Assembly (NCBI RefSeq): GCF_000009265.1
Contig: NC_008379.1
Coordinates: 186,001-250,000, forward strand
Length of the DNA: 64,000 bases
Direction: 5' to 3'
Source of the DNA: Rhizobium johnstonii 3841
Lineage (GTDB): Bacteria; Pseudomonadota; Alphaproteobacteria; Rhizobiales; Rhizobiaceae
Part shown: piece by piece, positions 36,467-45,953 of the stretch
Position numbering within the stretch: position 1 is the first letter of the stretch
How the letters are laid out: each line of letters starts with the position of its first letter
Translations under genes and position numbers: made by a program
The notes under the pieces: model-generated
What the model saw: the letters and a program-made list of their open reading frames with translations, nothing else
What the model was told of the DNA's origin: nothing
The model's database searches: none

Positions 36467-37879
36467 ATGCGTGGCGATGCGACGGATCTGGTGGCGGCGA
36501 TCAGGCATGGCAGCCTGAGCGCTGCGGAGGCGATGGAGGCGTCCCTTGCCGCAGCCGTGCTGCAGGAGCCGCTCGACGCGATCGCCTATCTTGATGCCGT
36601 CATGGGCCGAGCCTCGGCGGAGGCCCGCGACAGCGAGCGACGGAAAGAGCCCGATCGCTTTTCCATCAGGCCTTTCGCCGGTGTGCCGACCTTGGCGAAG
36701 GATCTTGGCGGCCCTTTTGCCGGGCTGCCGGTCACGGCCGGCTCCCGTCTCTTCGAAAGAAAGGGCGGCGAAGCGGATTCCGATCTGGCTGCCCGGTTCC
36801 GCGACGCCGGCTTCTGTCTGTTCGGCCTGACGACGAGCCCGGAATTCGGCCTGTCGCTCGCCAGCGAACCGGCGATCGGGCCTGTCTGTCGCAACCCACT
36901 CGATCCGACACGAACCGCGGGCGGCTCCTCCGGCGGTGCGGCGGCAGCGGTTGCCGCCGGTATCGTCGCGATTGCCCATGCGACCGATGCCGGCGGTTCG
37001 ATCCGTGTGCCCGCCGCCTGCTGCGGCCTCGTCGGAATGAAGCCGACGCGCGGCGCCATTCCCGGCGGGCCATCCTTCGGCAACCACTTGGCCGGTATCG
37101 CCAGCGAACTCGCGGTCTGCCGCTCGGTTCGGGATACCGCGCTGATTTTCGACAGGCTGAGCGGCAAATCACGAGGACCCTTTCCTGACCCCTCCCCTGC
37201 CGATAGCGATAACGGCCGTTTGCGGATCGGCCTGCTTGCCGATACCGGATCGGCCTACCCGACAGACAACGTTCGGCTCGAAGCCGTGGAAGGTGCGGCC
37301 CGTGCGCTGGAGAACGACGGACACGAAATCGTTCCGCTGAGCTGGGCCGATTTCGAATGGAGCATCTCTGCCAGCGGCCGCGCCTTCGCCGATATCGTCT
37401 CCGTCAACCTCGCGGCACTCATCAAGGCGGCGGCGCTTGATGAAAGCAGGGCCGAGCCTCTGACGCAGGCCTTCGCGGCGCGCGGACGGGCACTCTCAGC
37501 GACATCGCTCTGGAACACGTTGAACGAGGCCGTCCAGGTGAGCGGTAAGCTCTGGGCGCTGTTCGACAGGGTCGATTGCATCCTGATGCCGATGCTGTCT
37601 TCCGCGCCTCTTGTGATAGGCTCCTTTCCGTCCGATCATGCCGACACGGATCTGCATCTCGAGCGGATGACGGCATTTGCGCCGCTTGCCTGCCTCGCCA
37701 ATATTTCGGGTTTTCCTGCTTTGACACTGCCTTTCGGACAGGATGAGCACGCCATGCCGCTGCCAGTGCAGCTCATGGCGCCGATGGGTCACGAACTGCG
37801 TCTGCTGTCGCTTGCCGCACGCCTGGAGGCCGAGAGGCGGTGGCAGCATCGTTTTCCCATTGCGGGACTGCCGTCATGA
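36467..37879 (+). CDS. amidase signature-family enzyme
   Basis: Amidase of 470 residues with the Ser-cisSer-Lys triad: lysine in PTLAKDLGGPFAG, the cis-Ser in the Gly/Ser-rich GGSSGGAAAAVAAG and the nucleophile Ser in TDAGGSIRVPA. It begins 8 bp after the binding-protein stop and overlaps the ATPase start (ATGA), so it is embedded inside a transporter operon. It may open an imported amide such as a ureido or carbamoyl compound from pyrimidine breakdown; that is inference. No signal peptide. Confidence 0.88.
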   Translation: MRGDATDLVAAIRHGSLSAAEAMEASLAAAVLQEPLDAIAYLDAVMGRASAEARDSERRKEPDRFSIRPFAGVPTLAKDLGGPFAGLPVTAGSRLFERKGGEADSDLAARFRDAGFCLFGLTTSPEFGLSLASEPAIGPVCRNPLDPTRTAGGSSGGAAAAVAAGIVAIAHATDAGGSIRVPAACCGLVGMKPTRGAIPGGPSFGNHLAGIASELAVCRSVRDTALIFDRLSGKSRGPFPDPSPADSDNGRLRIGLLADTGSAYPTDNVRLEAVEGAARALENDGHEIVPLSWADFEWSISASGRAFADIVSVNLAALIKAAALDESRAEPLTQAFAARGRALSATSLWNTLNEAVQVSGKLWALFDRVDCILMPMLSSAPLVIGSFPSDHADTDLHLERMTAFAPLACLANISGFPALTLPFGQDEHAMPLPVQLMAPMGHELRLLSLAARLEAERRWQHRFPIAGLPS

Positions 37880-39408
37880 CCGGGCCTGTTCTGGAAATTA
37901 TCGGCGTCAGCAAGCGCTTCGGCGACAATCTCGCCAATGACGATATCTCCATGACGCTCGCCAAGGGTGAGGTCGTGGCCTTGCTCGGCGAAAACGGTGC
38001 CGGCAAGACCACACTGATGAGCATCCTCTTCGGCCACTACATGCCGGACGCCGGCCGCATTCTGATCGAGGGCACGGAGGTACCGCAGGGCAAGCCGCGC
38101 GCAGCGATCCGCGCCGGCGTCGGCATGGTGCATCAGCATTTCTCGCTCGCGCCCAATCTGACCGTTCTCGAAAATGTCATGACCGGCACGGAAAGACTGT
38201 GGTCCTGGCGCTCGGGAACGTCAGCTGCACGGAAGAAGCTGCTCACAATTTCCGAACGTTTCGGCCTCAAGGTCGATCCGGATGCCCGCCTTGGCGACCT
38301 GTCGGTCGGCGAACAGCAGCGCGTCGAGATCCTCAAAGCGCTCTATAACGATGCCCGCATCCTGATCCTCGACGAGCCGACGGCGGTGCTGACCAATATC
38401 GAGGCCGAACGGCTGTTCACGACGCTGAGGGAAATGGCCCGCCAGGGCCTGTCTCTGATCTTCATCTCGCACAAGCTCGACGAGGTGATGGCGGCTGCCG
38501 ACCGCATCGTCGTGCTCCGCGGCGGCAAGATGGTCGCCGAACGCAAGGCGTCGGACACCAGCAAGGCGGAACTCGCCGAACTGATGGTCGGGCGCCGTGT
38601 GACGCGGCCCGTGCGCGAGTCGTCGACACCGGGTGCGGTTGCCCTCGAAGCCTTCGATGTGACGGTGCGTAGCGGCGGCGTCGATCGGCTGAAGGCGATC
38701 AGCTTCCGGCTACACCAGGGCGAGATCCTCGGTATCATCGGCGTTTCCGGCAATGGCCAGGCGGCACTGGCGCATTTCCTCTCCGGCATAGTGGCGCGCA
38801 GCGGCGGCGACCTCCTGCTGTTCGGGGAAAGCGTCGGTAATCTCGGTGTTTCCGATGTCGTCGACGCCGGCATCGGACGCATTCCCGAGGACCGCAACGA
38901 GGAGGGCGTGATCGGCGAAATGGCGATCTGGGAAAACGTCGTGCTGGAGCGCATCGCATCGCCGGCCTTTTCGCGCCGTGGTCTCGTCAATCGCAAGGCA
39001 GGCATGGCCTTTGCCAGGGAGATCATCGACGGATTCGATGTCCGCGGCGGCGGCCCTGCCATCCGCACCCGGCTGCTTTCCGGCGGCAATATGCAGAAGC
39101 TCATTCTCGGCCGCAACCTGCATCGGCGGCCGCGCATCCTGATTGCCGCGCAGCCCGCGCGCGGCCTCGATGAAGGAGCCGTTGCGGCCGTGCACGCACG
39201 CCTGCTCGAAGCCCGCCGGCAGGGTACCGCCGTGCTGCTGATCTCGGAAGACCTCGACGAGGTGATCGCGCTTGCCGATCGCATACAGGCCATCGTCGGG
39301 GGCCGCCTGTCCCCACCCGTCGCGGCTGAAGACGCCGATGCCCGCAGGCTGGGGCTGATGATGGCCGGCGAATGGCAGCAAACCTCAGAGGCCGGCCATG
39401 CGATTTGA
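37876..39408 (+). CDS. nucleoside-type ABC transporter ATPase (double domain)
   Basis: A 510-residue two-domain ATPase of the RbsA/MglA/YufO type. The first domain has Walker A GENGAGKTT, signature LSVGEQQRVEIL and Walker B ILDEPTAVLT. The second domain lacks a normal Walker A (GVSGNGQAA) and has IAAQPARGLD instead of a catalytic Walker B glutamate, the asymmetry expected of this family. It pairs with the two BMP-type permeases downstream. Confidence 0.92.
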   Translation: MTGPVLEIIGVSKRFGDNLANDDISMTLAKGEVVALLGENGAGKTTLMSILFGHYMPDAGRILIEGTEVPQGKPRAAIRAGVGMVHQHFSLAPNLTVLENVMTGTERLWSWRSGTSAARKKLLTISERFGLKVDPDARLGDLSVGEQQRVEILKALYNDARILILDEPTAVLTNIEAERLFTTLREMARQGLSLIFISHKLDEVMAAADRIVVLRGGKMVAERKASDTSKAELAELMVGRRVTRPVRESSTPGAVALEAFDVTVRSGGVDRLKAISFRLHQGEILGIIGVSGNGQAALAHFLSGIVARSGGDLLLFGESVGNLGVSDVVDAGIGRIPEDRNEEGVIGEMAIWENVVLERIASPAFSRRGLVNRKAGMAFAREIIDGFDVRGGGPAIRTRLLSGGNMQKLILGRNLHRRPRILIAAQPARGLDEGAVAAVHARLLEARRQGTAVLLISEDLDEVIALADRIQAIVGGRLSPPVAAEDADARRLGLMMAGEWQQTSEAGHAI

Positions 39409-40447
39409 GCGCCGCGAACACCGTCCGCTTTACCTGCTGATCGTCACGCCAGTGATCGCGGTCATCGCAGCGCTGGCGCTGGCCGGCATCCTGATATCAA
39501 TCGCCGGCGCGCCTGTTGTGGATGCCTATTGGCGCATCCTGACGGGCGCCTTCGGCTCCCGGCTGTCGGCGACCGAAACGCTGACGCGGGCAACGCCGCT
39601 GATGCTGACGGGGCTTGCCGCCGCTGTCGCTTTCCGGGCGCGGCTCTGGAATATCGGCGCCGAGGGCCAGTTCTATCTCGGCGCCATCGCCGTTGCGGCG
39701 GCAAGCTCGAAACTGTTCGGCAACCTTCCCGCCCCCATCCTCATTCCGCTGCTGCTGCTGGTCGGCGCCATTGCGGGCATGGTGCTGATCCTGATCCCGC
39801 TCTGGCTCAGGCTGCGCTTCTCGGTCGATGAAGTCGTCACCAGCTTGCTCTTGAACTTCATAGCCGTGCTGTTCGTCTCGATGCTGATCGATGGCGTTCT
39901 CAAGGATCCGCTGGCCTTTGGCTGGCCGCAGTCGCAATCCGTCAGTGATCACGCCATGCTGCCGAAGCTGATCGCCCGCTCGCGCCTGCATATCGGCTTT
40001 GCGATCGCGATCGCGCTGGCCATCATCGTCCATTTCATCCAGTCCCGCACCGTGTTCGGCATGCAGTCGCGCGCTGCGGGCCTCAATCCCGCCGGTGCCG
40101 TCTTCGCCGGCGTCCCCCTCGGCAGAACGCTGGTGAAGGTCGCCTGTTTCTCGGGCGGGCTTGCAGGGTTGGCGGGAGCGATCGAGGTGATGGGGGTCAA
40201 GGGTTATGTGACAACCGACCTGTCGCCAGGCTTCGGCTATGCCGGTATCGTCGTCGCCATGCTTGCCAACCTCAATCCACTCGGCGTCGTCTTCGCCGCC
40301 ATTTTCACGGCCACCATGTTCGTGGGTGCGGACGGCATGAGCCGCGGCCTCGGCATCCCGACCTATATCGCCGATGTCACGGTGGCGTTGTCGCTGCTGA
40401 CGATGCTGATTGCCTTGTTCTTTACCCAATACAGGATCCGGCGCTGA
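39398..40447 (+). CDS. nucleoside-type ABC transporter permease 1
   Basis: A 349-residue BPD_transp_2 permease (YufP-like) with about ten membrane segments. Family stretches are ATPLMLTGLAAAVAFRARLWNIGAEGQFYLGA and GLNPAGAVFAGVPLGRT. It overlaps the ATPase gene by 11 bases and the next permease by one base (TGATG). Confidence 0.92.
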   Translation: MRFERREHRPLYLLIVTPVIAVIAALALAGILISIAGAPVVDAYWRILTGAFGSRLSATETLTRATPLMLTGLAAAVAFRARLWNIGAEGQFYLGAIAVAAASSKLFGNLPAPILIPLLLLVGAIAGMVLILIPLWLRLRFSVDEVVTSLLLNFIAVLFVSMLIDGVLKDPLAFGWPQSQSVSDHAMLPKLIARSRLHIGFAIAIALAIIVHFIQSRTVFGMQSRAAGLNPAGAVFAGVPLGRTLVKVACFSGGLAGLAGAIEVMGVKGYVTTDLSPGFGYAGIVVAMLANLNPLGVVFAAIFTATMFVGADGMSRGLGIPTYIADVTVALSLLTMLIALFFTQYRIRR

Positions 40448-41388
40448 TGCAGCTGTTCGACATCATCGCCTCCGCCGGGCTCTGGGCGGCGATCCTGCGG
40501 ATCGCCACGCCGCTGATTTTCGGCACGCTCGGCGCCTTGCTCTGCGAGCGGGCGGGCGTGCTCAATCTCGGCATCGAAGGCATCATGACCTTCGGCGCGA
40601 TGATCGGCTGGCTTTCCGTCTATCACGGCGCCGATCTCTGGACCGGCCTGCTGATTGCGGCGCTGGCCGGCGGCGTCTTCGGTCTGCTGCACGCGGGCCT
40701 GACGGTGACGTTGGGTCTCTCCCAGCATGTCTCCGGACTCGGCGTCACGCTGTTTGCCTCCAGCTTCAGCTATTATGTCTTCCGGCTGATCGTGCCGCTT
40801 GCCAATACTCCGCCCACCATCGTGCCGTTCCAGCCGATCGCCATTCCCGGTCTCTCGACATTGCCGTTCATCGGGCCGGCCTTCTTCACGCAGACGGCGC
40901 CGACCTATCTCGCGATCGCCATTGCCCTGCTGATGGCCTACATCATCTTCCGCACGCCAGTCGGCCTTGCAATCCGCATGACCGGCGAGAACCCGCATGC
41001 GGCCGAAGCCCAAGGCGTCAATCCGATGAAGGTGCGCTACGGTGCGGTGATTGCCGGGAGCGCGCTGATGGGAATGGGCGGCGCTTTCCTGACACTGTCG
41101 GCCTTCAACAGCTTTTTCCCCACAATGGTGCAAGGACGCGGCTGGATCTGCATCGCGCTTGTCGTCTTCGCCTCCTGGCGGCCGGGCCGCGCGCTGTTCG
41201 GCGCCCTGCTCTTCGCCTTCTTCGATGCCTTTCAGCTTCGGCTGCAAACCGCGCTGAGCGGGCTCGTGCCCTATCAGCTCTTTCTGATGACGCCCTATAT
41301 CCTTTCGATTGCCGCCCTTGCCGTCATGGCCCGCCGCGCCCGCGTTCCACAGGCACTGATGCAGCCCTTTCGCCGCGGCGAACGCTGA
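40447..41388 (+). CDS. nucleoside-type ABC transporter permease 2
   Basis: A 313-residue BPD_transp_2 permease (YufQ-like). Motifs: TPLIFGTLGALLCERAGVLNLGIEGIM near the N-terminus and TGENPHAAEAQGVNPMKVRYGAV. About eight to nine membrane segments. It forms the channel with the preceding permease; the deaminase gene starts 24 bp later. Confidence 0.92.
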   Translation: MQLFDIIASAGLWAAILRIATPLIFGTLGALLCERAGVLNLGIEGIMTFGAMIGWLSVYHGADLWTGLLIAALAGGVFGLLHAGLTVTLGLSQHVSGLGVTLFASSFSYYVFRLIVPLANTPPTIVPFQPIAIPGLSTLPFIGPAFFTQTAPTYLAIAIALLMAYIIFRTPVGLAIRMTGENPHAAEAQGVNPMKVRYGAVIAGSALMGMGGAFLTLSAFNSFFPTMVQGRGWICIALVVFASWRPGRALFGALLFAFFDAFQLRLQTALSGLVPYQLFLMTPYILSIAALAVMARRARVPQALMQPFRRGER

Positions 41389-41412
41389 AACAATCCACCC
41401 AATGAGGCTCCG

Positions 41413-42702
41413 ATGTTCGATCTGATCGTCAGAAATGCAAATCTCCCCGATGGCCGAAAGGGGATCGATATCGGCATCCAGGGCGGCAAGATCATCGCTG
41501 TCGAGCACAATCTCCAGGCGCAGGCGGGGGAAGAAATCGACGCGACCGACCGGCTGGTCAGCCCGCCCTTCGTCGATCCGCATTTCCACATGGACGCCAC
41601 CCTGTCGCTCGGCCTGCCGCGCATGAACGTATCCGGCACGCTGCTCGAGGGCATCGCGCTCTGGGGAGAGTTACGCCCGATCGTGACGAAGGAAGAACTG
41701 GTCGATCGTGCGCTGCGCTATTGTGATCTGGCGGTGACGCAGGGCCTGCTCTTCATCCGCAGCCATGTCGATACCAGTGACCCCAGACTGGTGACCGTCG
41801 AGGCGATGATCGAGGTGCGCGAGAAGGTCGCGCCCTATATCGATCTCCAACTGGTCGCCTTCCCGCAGGACGGTTATTACCGCTCGCCGGGCGCGATCGA
41901 CGCGCTCAACCGAGCCCTCGACATGGGCGTCGATATCGTCGGCGGCATTCCGCATTTCGAACGGACGATGGGCGAAGGGACCGCTTCGGTCGAAGCGCTC
42001 TGCCGCATCGCCGCCGATCGCGGCCTGCCGGTCGACATCCATTGCGACGAAACCGACGATCCGCTGTCGCGCCATATCGAAACGCTGGCTGCGGAAACCA
42101 TCCGCTTCGGCCTGCAGGGACGCGTCGCCGGCTCGCATCTGACCTCGATGCACTCGATGGACAATTATTACGTCTCCAAGCTCATTCCGCTGATGGCGGA
42201 GGCCGAGATCAACGTCATCCCCAATCCGCTGATCAACATCATGCTGCAGGGCCGGCACGACACCTATCCGAAACGCCGCGGCATGACTCGCGTGCGCGAA
42301 TTGATGGATGCGGGGCTCAATGTTTCCTTCGGGCACGATTGCGTCATGGATCCCTGGTATTCGATGGGGTCGGGCGACATGCTGGAGGTCGGCCATATGG
42401 CGATCCATGTCGCGCAGATGGCCGGCATCGACGACAAGAAGAAGATCTTTGAGGCGCTGACCGTCAATTCGGCGAAGACGATGGGGATTGCAGGTTACGG
42501 CCTGGAAAAGGGACGCAGCGCCGACCTCGTCATCCTCCAGGCCAGCGACACGCTGGAGGCGCTGCGGCTGAAGCCGAACCGGCTGGCGGTAATCCGCCGC
42601 GGCAAGGTCATCGCCCGCTCAGCGCCGCGCATCGGCGAGCTTTTCCTCGACGGACGCCCGGCACGGATCGACGGCGGCCTGGATTATGTGCCTCGGTATT
42701 GA
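41413..42702 (+). CDS. codA: cytosine deaminase-family amidohydrolase
   Basis: A 429-residue metal-dependent deaminase. Residues equivalent to the Escherichia coli CodA active site are all present: H57 and H59 in DPHFHMD, H210 and E213 in HCDE, H242 in SHLTSMHS, D309 in GHDC and D313 nearby. It would convert cytosine, or a related base such as isoguanine or creatinine-like rings, with release of ammonia. It is last in the BMP operon, so the transporter probably delivers its substrate or the parent nucleoside. ATG at 41413 follows GAGG. Confidence 0.88.
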   Translation: MFDLIVRNANLPDGRKGIDIGIQGGKIIAVEHNLQAQAGEEIDATDRLVSPPFVDPHFHMDATLSLGLPRMNVSGTLLEGIALWGELRPIVTKEELVDRALRYCDLAVTQGLLFIRSHVDTSDPRLVTVEAMIEVREKVAPYIDLQLVAFPQDGYYRSPGAIDALNRALDMGVDIVGGIPHFERTMGEGTASVEALCRIAADRGLPVDIHCDETDDPLSRHIETLAAETIRFGLQGRVAGSHLTSMHSMDNYYVSKLIPLMAEAEINVIPNPLINIMLQGRHDTYPKRRGMTRVRELMDAGLNVSFGHDCVMDPWYSMGSGDMLEVGHMAIHVAQMAGIDDKKKIFEALTVNSAKTMGIAGYGLEKGRSADLVILQASDTLEALRLKPNRLAVIRRGKVIARSAPRIGELFLDGRPARIDGGLDYVPRY

Positions 42703-42805
42703 ACGGCGGCGGAAGCTTACCGAAGCAGCTATAGATCGGAGTCAGCAAAATGGGGTCGCAAAGCTGAAACCCGCCAGACTGCTGACAAAGGCGGCCAACT
42801 CCTCT

Positions 42806-42880
42806 TTCGTCATGCTCGGGCTTGTCCCGAGTATCTACAGCCGGCTCAGCAGATCCTCGGCACAAGGCCGAGGATGACGC
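42806..42880. repeat. RIME-like intergenic palindromic element
   Basis: Two hairpins lie in tandem: CTCGGG-CTTGT-CCCGAG (42815-42831) and ATCCTCGG-n7-CCGAGGAT (42853-42875), and the whole unit is bounded by CGTCAT (42809-42814) and ATGACG (42873-42878). This matches the layout of the Rhizobium-specific intergenic mosaic elements. It fills the convergent gap between the codA and RraA genes. Confidence 0.75.
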
Positions 42881-42955
42881 CGAGTGAAGAATGAGACTTT
42901 CAACAAACTGAGGGGTCGCGAAGCCGCGACCTCCTCAATCCGCCTGACCTGGAGA

Positions 42956-43654
42956 TTACCTCTTCGAGGCCTCGTAGAGCGCCTTGGTTTCGGCGTTCAT
43001 CGGGTAGAGGCCGGGCAGCGACACTCCTTCATCGATCCTGGTCATGATCCAGGCTTCCATGCGCTCCTGTTCCGGCGCTTCATCAAGCACCACCTCGAGC
43101 AGATCGGCCGGAATCAGCACCGCGCCGTCCTGGTCGACGACGATGATGTCGTCGGGGAAGACCGCAACGCCGCCGCAGCCGATCGGCTGCTGCCAGGCGA
43201 CGAAGGTGAGGCCGGCGACCGAGGGGGGTGCTGCGACGCCGCGGCACCAGACCGGCAGGTTGGCATCGAGCACACCGGCAAGGTCGCGTATGACGCCGTC
43301 GGTGACGAGGGCTGCAACGCCTCTCTTCTGCATGCGGGCGCAGAGGATATCGCCGAAGATGCCGGCATCGGTGACGCCCATCGCGTCGACGACGGCGACA
43401 CAGCCTTCCGGCATCGCTTCGATCGCGGCGCGCGTCGAGATCGGCGAGGCCCAGGATGCCGGCGTCGCCAGATCTTCGCGAGCCGGAACGAAGCGCAGGG
43501 TGAAGGCCGGGCCGACGATGCGCGGCTGGCCGGGCTTCAGCGGAACGGCGCCGCGGATCCAGACGTTCCGCAGGCCCTTCTTCAGAAGAACGGTCGTCAG
43601 GGTCGCCGTCGAGACGGTCTTGAGGGTTGTTATCGCTTCAGCGCTGAGGGCCAT
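42956..43654 (-). CDS. RraA-like/HMG aldolase-family protein
   Basis: A 232-residue RraA-fold protein. Members include RNase E inhibitors and the metal-dependent HMG/CHA aldolases. Here the aldolase-type residues are visible: GDILCARMQKRGVAALVTDGVIRD contains the G-x-x-x-A and the R and D of the pyruvate and metal site. This, and the coupling with an SDR gene and a LysR regulator, favours an aldolase or decarboxylase of a keto acid over RNase control. Start ATG 43654 has a weak ribosome-binding site. Confidence 0.83.
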   Translation of the reverse strand: MALSAEAITTLKTVSTATLTTVLLKKGLRNVWIRGAVPLKPGQPRIVGPAFTLRFVPAREDLATPASWASPISTRAAIEAMPEGCVAVVDAMGVTDAGIFGDILCARMQKRGVAALVTDGVIRDLAGVLDANLPVWCRGVAAPPSVAGLTFVAWQQPIGCGGVAVFPDDIIVVDQDGAVLIPADLLEVVLDEAPEQERMEAWIMTRIDEGVSLPGLYPMNAETKALYEASKR

Positions 43655-43681
43655 CGATGTTCGGTTCCAATTCGGTTTCTG

Positions 43682-44467
43682 TCAGATGCTCTGGATCATG
43701 CCGCCATCGACGCGGATCACCGATCCGGTCAGATAGGAGGCAGGCTCGCTCGCCAGGAAGGTGACGACATTGCCATATTCTTCCGGCCGGCCATAGCGGC
43801 CGAGCGGAATGCTGCCGGTGCTCTCAGTGACGACGTCATCGATGGAGCGGTTTTCGCGCTTGGCCTTCTGTTCGTCGAGGAAGGTGATGCGGCCGGTGGA
43901 GATCCGGCCGGGCAGGACGATGTTGACGGTGATGCCGTCGCGCCCGACCTCGCGCGCCAGCGTTTTCGACCAGCCCACCAGCGACAGGCGCAGCGCGTTT
44001 GAAATGCCGAGATTGGGGATCGGTGCGACCACGCCCGACGAGGTCGAGGTGACGATGCGTCCCCATTTGCGCGCCCGCATCTCAGGCAGCACCCGATCGG
44101 TAATGGCGATGACAGAGAGCACCATGCTCTGGAAATACTGGTTCCAGAGCGTTGGATCCTGGCCGGAGACGGTGGTCGGCGGTGGGCCACCGGTATTGTT
44201 GACGAGGATATCGACCGGTCCGAACTGGCGCTCGATTGCAGCGACATGGGCATCGATCGAACCGAGATCGGAAAGGTCCCATTGCAGTGCGAGCGCCTTG
44301 CCACCTTCGGATTCGATCGCAGCCGCGGTCTTCTCAGCGGCGGCGAGATCGATATCCGCCGCGGCAATTCTGGCGCCTTCGCGCGCAAGCTTGGCGGCAA
44401 TCGCACTGCCCAGTCCGCCGCCGGCGCCAAGCACCAGGGCCGTCTTGTCCTTCAGGCCGAAATCCAT
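43682..44467 (-). CDS. SDR-family protein without the YxxxK motif
   Basis: A 261-residue classical-fold short-chain dehydrogenase. The cofactor site is normal (LGAGGGLG, 13-20; D64 in WDLSD; NNTGG, 90-94) and serines S142-S144 are present, but where Y-x-x-x-K is expected the chain reads GISNALRLSL: I155 and L159. A set of FabG-like SDRs has this SNxxR pattern instead. It may use a different proton relay or be non-catalytic. Start ATG 44467 is chosen over one three codons upstream for spacing to GAGGAG. It lies upstream of the RraA-like gene, with which it probably forms an operon. Confidence 0.85.
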   Translation of the reverse strand: MDFGLKDKTALVLGAGGGLGSAIAAKLAREGARIAAADIDLAAAEKTAAAIESEGGKALALQWDLSDLGSIDAHVAAIERQFGPVDILVNNTGGPPPTTVSGQDPTLWNQYFQSMVLSVIAITDRVLPEMRARKWGRIVTSTSSGVVAPIPNLGISNALRLSLVGWSKTLAREVGRDGITVNIVLPGRISTGRITFLDEQKAKRENRSIDDVVTESTGSIPLGRYGRPEEYGNVVTFLASEPASYLTGSVIRVDGGMIQSI

Positions 44468-44548
44468 TTCATCCATCTCCTCATAGGGTGGGGCCATCTT
44501 TGGGAGCAATGGATTGTAAATAAAATATCGCTTCTGCTTCGTTCAAGA

Positions 44549-44563
44549 GATAGAAAAACTATC
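44549..44563. promoter_or_regulatory. inverted repeat before the LysR gene
   Basis: GATAG-AAAAA-CTATC is a perfect dyad at 44549-44563, directly before the LysR start codon at 44565 and inside the divergent region shared with the SDR gene. The spacing is T-N9-A rather than the T-N11-A of typical LysR boxes, so an operator role is only suggested. Confidence 0.35.
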
Positions 44564-44564
44564 G

Positions 44565-45437
44565 ATGGACACACGTTTTCTCGAAACCTTCATCGTCGTT
44601 GCCGAGCGGCACTCGCTGGCGGAGGCGGCCCAGCGGCTGAACCTTACGCCTGCCGCTGTGGCCCAGCGCATCCGCGCATTGGAGGCCGAGCTCGGGGTGC
44701 GGCTGCTGGTGCGCTCCGGCCGCGTGATGCGGCCGACGGAAGCGGGTTTTGCCATTCTCGACCGCTGCAGGGATCTGGTGCGCGATACACGCGACCTGAA
44801 GGCGATGGCCGGTACCGCGACGATTTCGGGCGAGATGCGGATCGGGGCGATCAATACGGCGCTGACCGGTCTCATTCCCGGCATTCTCCACCGCCTTGCG
44901 CAGGACTATCCGCTGATCGAAATCTTCCTCAAGCCGGGCGCGTCGATGGATCTCTATGCCGAGGTTCTCAGCGGCACGCTGGATGCCGCCTTCATCATCG
45001 AGCCGCGATTTCCGATGCAGAAGACGCTGACCTTCAACAAGCTGCGCCAGGAACCCCTGGTGCTGATCGCTCCGCGGGACTGCGAGGGCGCGGATCCGCT
45101 CGAACTGCTGCAGACCCTGCCCTTCATCCGCTACGACCGCAACCAGTGGGGTGGTCATATCGCCGACGAATATCTGCGCGAGATCGGCATCCGCCCGGTC
45201 GAGCGTTATGAACTCGACGCGCTGGAGGCGATAGCGGTGATGGTAGACCGCGGTCTCGGGATCTCGATCGTGCCGGATTGGGCGCCGCCCTGGCCGGCGG
45301 GATTAGATATCGTCAAGCTGCCCCTGCCCCGCTCGTCCGCTGTGCGCACGGTCGGCATCGTGGTGACGCGATCCTCGCCACGGGCAAATCTCGTCGCCGC
45401 GCTTCTGGAAACCAGCCGCGCGGCGATGGAGCTCTGA
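44565..45437 (+). CDS. LysR-family transcriptional regulator
   Basis: A 290-residue regulator: N-terminal winged helix (FLETFIVVAERHSLAEAAQRLNLTPAAVAQRIRALE, about 5-39) and a periplasmic-binding-like effector domain (GEMRIGAINTALTGLIPGIL, PLIEIFLKPGAS, DRGLGISIVPDW). It is divergent from the SDR and RraA-like genes, the classical arrangement for a LysR regulator and its target. Effector unknown. Confidence 0.9.
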   Translation: MDTRFLETFIVVAERHSLAEAAQRLNLTPAAVAQRIRALEAELGVRLLVRSGRVMRPTEAGFAILDRCRDLVRDTRDLKAMAGTATISGEMRIGAINTALTGLIPGILHRLAQDYPLIEIFLKPGASMDLYAEVLSGTLDAAFIIEPRFPMQKTLTFNKLRQEPLVLIAPRDCEGADPLELLQTLPFIRYDRNQWGGHIADEYLREIGIRPVERYELDALEAIAVMVDRGLGISIVPDWAPPWPAGLDIVKLPLPRSSAVRTVGIVVTRSSPRANLVAALLETSRAAMEL

Positions 45438-45443
45438 TCAATT

Positions 45444-45953
45444 TCAGGCGATCTTCTGGCGGACCGGCAGTTTCCAGCCGGGCCGGACGAAATGGCAGGT
45501 ATAGCCGTTCGGAATCCGCTCCAGATAATCCTGGTGTTCGGGCTCGGCCTCCCAGAAATCGCTGACCGGCACGACTTCGGTGACGACCTTGCCGGGCCAC
45601 AGGCCTGATGCGTCGACATCGGCGATCGTGTCTTTGGCGACGCGCTCCTGCTCAGGGGTGACGTAGAAGATTGCCGAGCGGTAGCTCAAGCCAACATCAT
45701 TACCCTGGCGGTTGCGCGTGCTCGGGTCGTGGATCTGGAAGAAGAATTCGAGGATTTCCCGATAGCTGATCCTTGCGGGGTCGAAGATGATCTCGATCGC
45801 CTCGGCATGGGTTCCGTGGTTGCGGTAGGTGGCATTCGGCACATCGCCGCCGCTATAGCCGACGCGGGTCGAAATCACGCCCTTGTATCGGCGGATGAGG
45901 TCCTGCATGCCCCAGAAGCAACCACCGGCGAGGACTGCACGTTCTTCGGTCAT
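45444..45953 (-). CDS. msrA: peptide methionine (S)-S-oxide reductase
   Basis: Repairs oxidised methionine using thioredoxin. It has 169 residues, with the catalytic motif GCFWG (C12 is the nucleophile), [21 protein letters not shown], and the [10 protein letters not shown] and [16 protein letters not shown] segments of the family. The C-terminal cysteine C in YTCHFV may resolve the disulfide. ATG at 45953 follows AAAGGAGATAT. Convergent with the LysR gene; not part of an operon. Confidence 0.95.
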   Translation of the reverse strand: MTEERAVLAGGCFWGMQDLIRRYKGVISTRVGYSGGDVPNATYRNHGTHAEAIEIIFDPARISYREILEFFFQIHDPSTRNRQGNDVGLSYRSAIFYVTPEQERVAKDTIADVDASGLWPGKVVTEVVPVSDFWEAEPEHQDYLERIPNGYTCHFVRPGWKLPVRQKIA

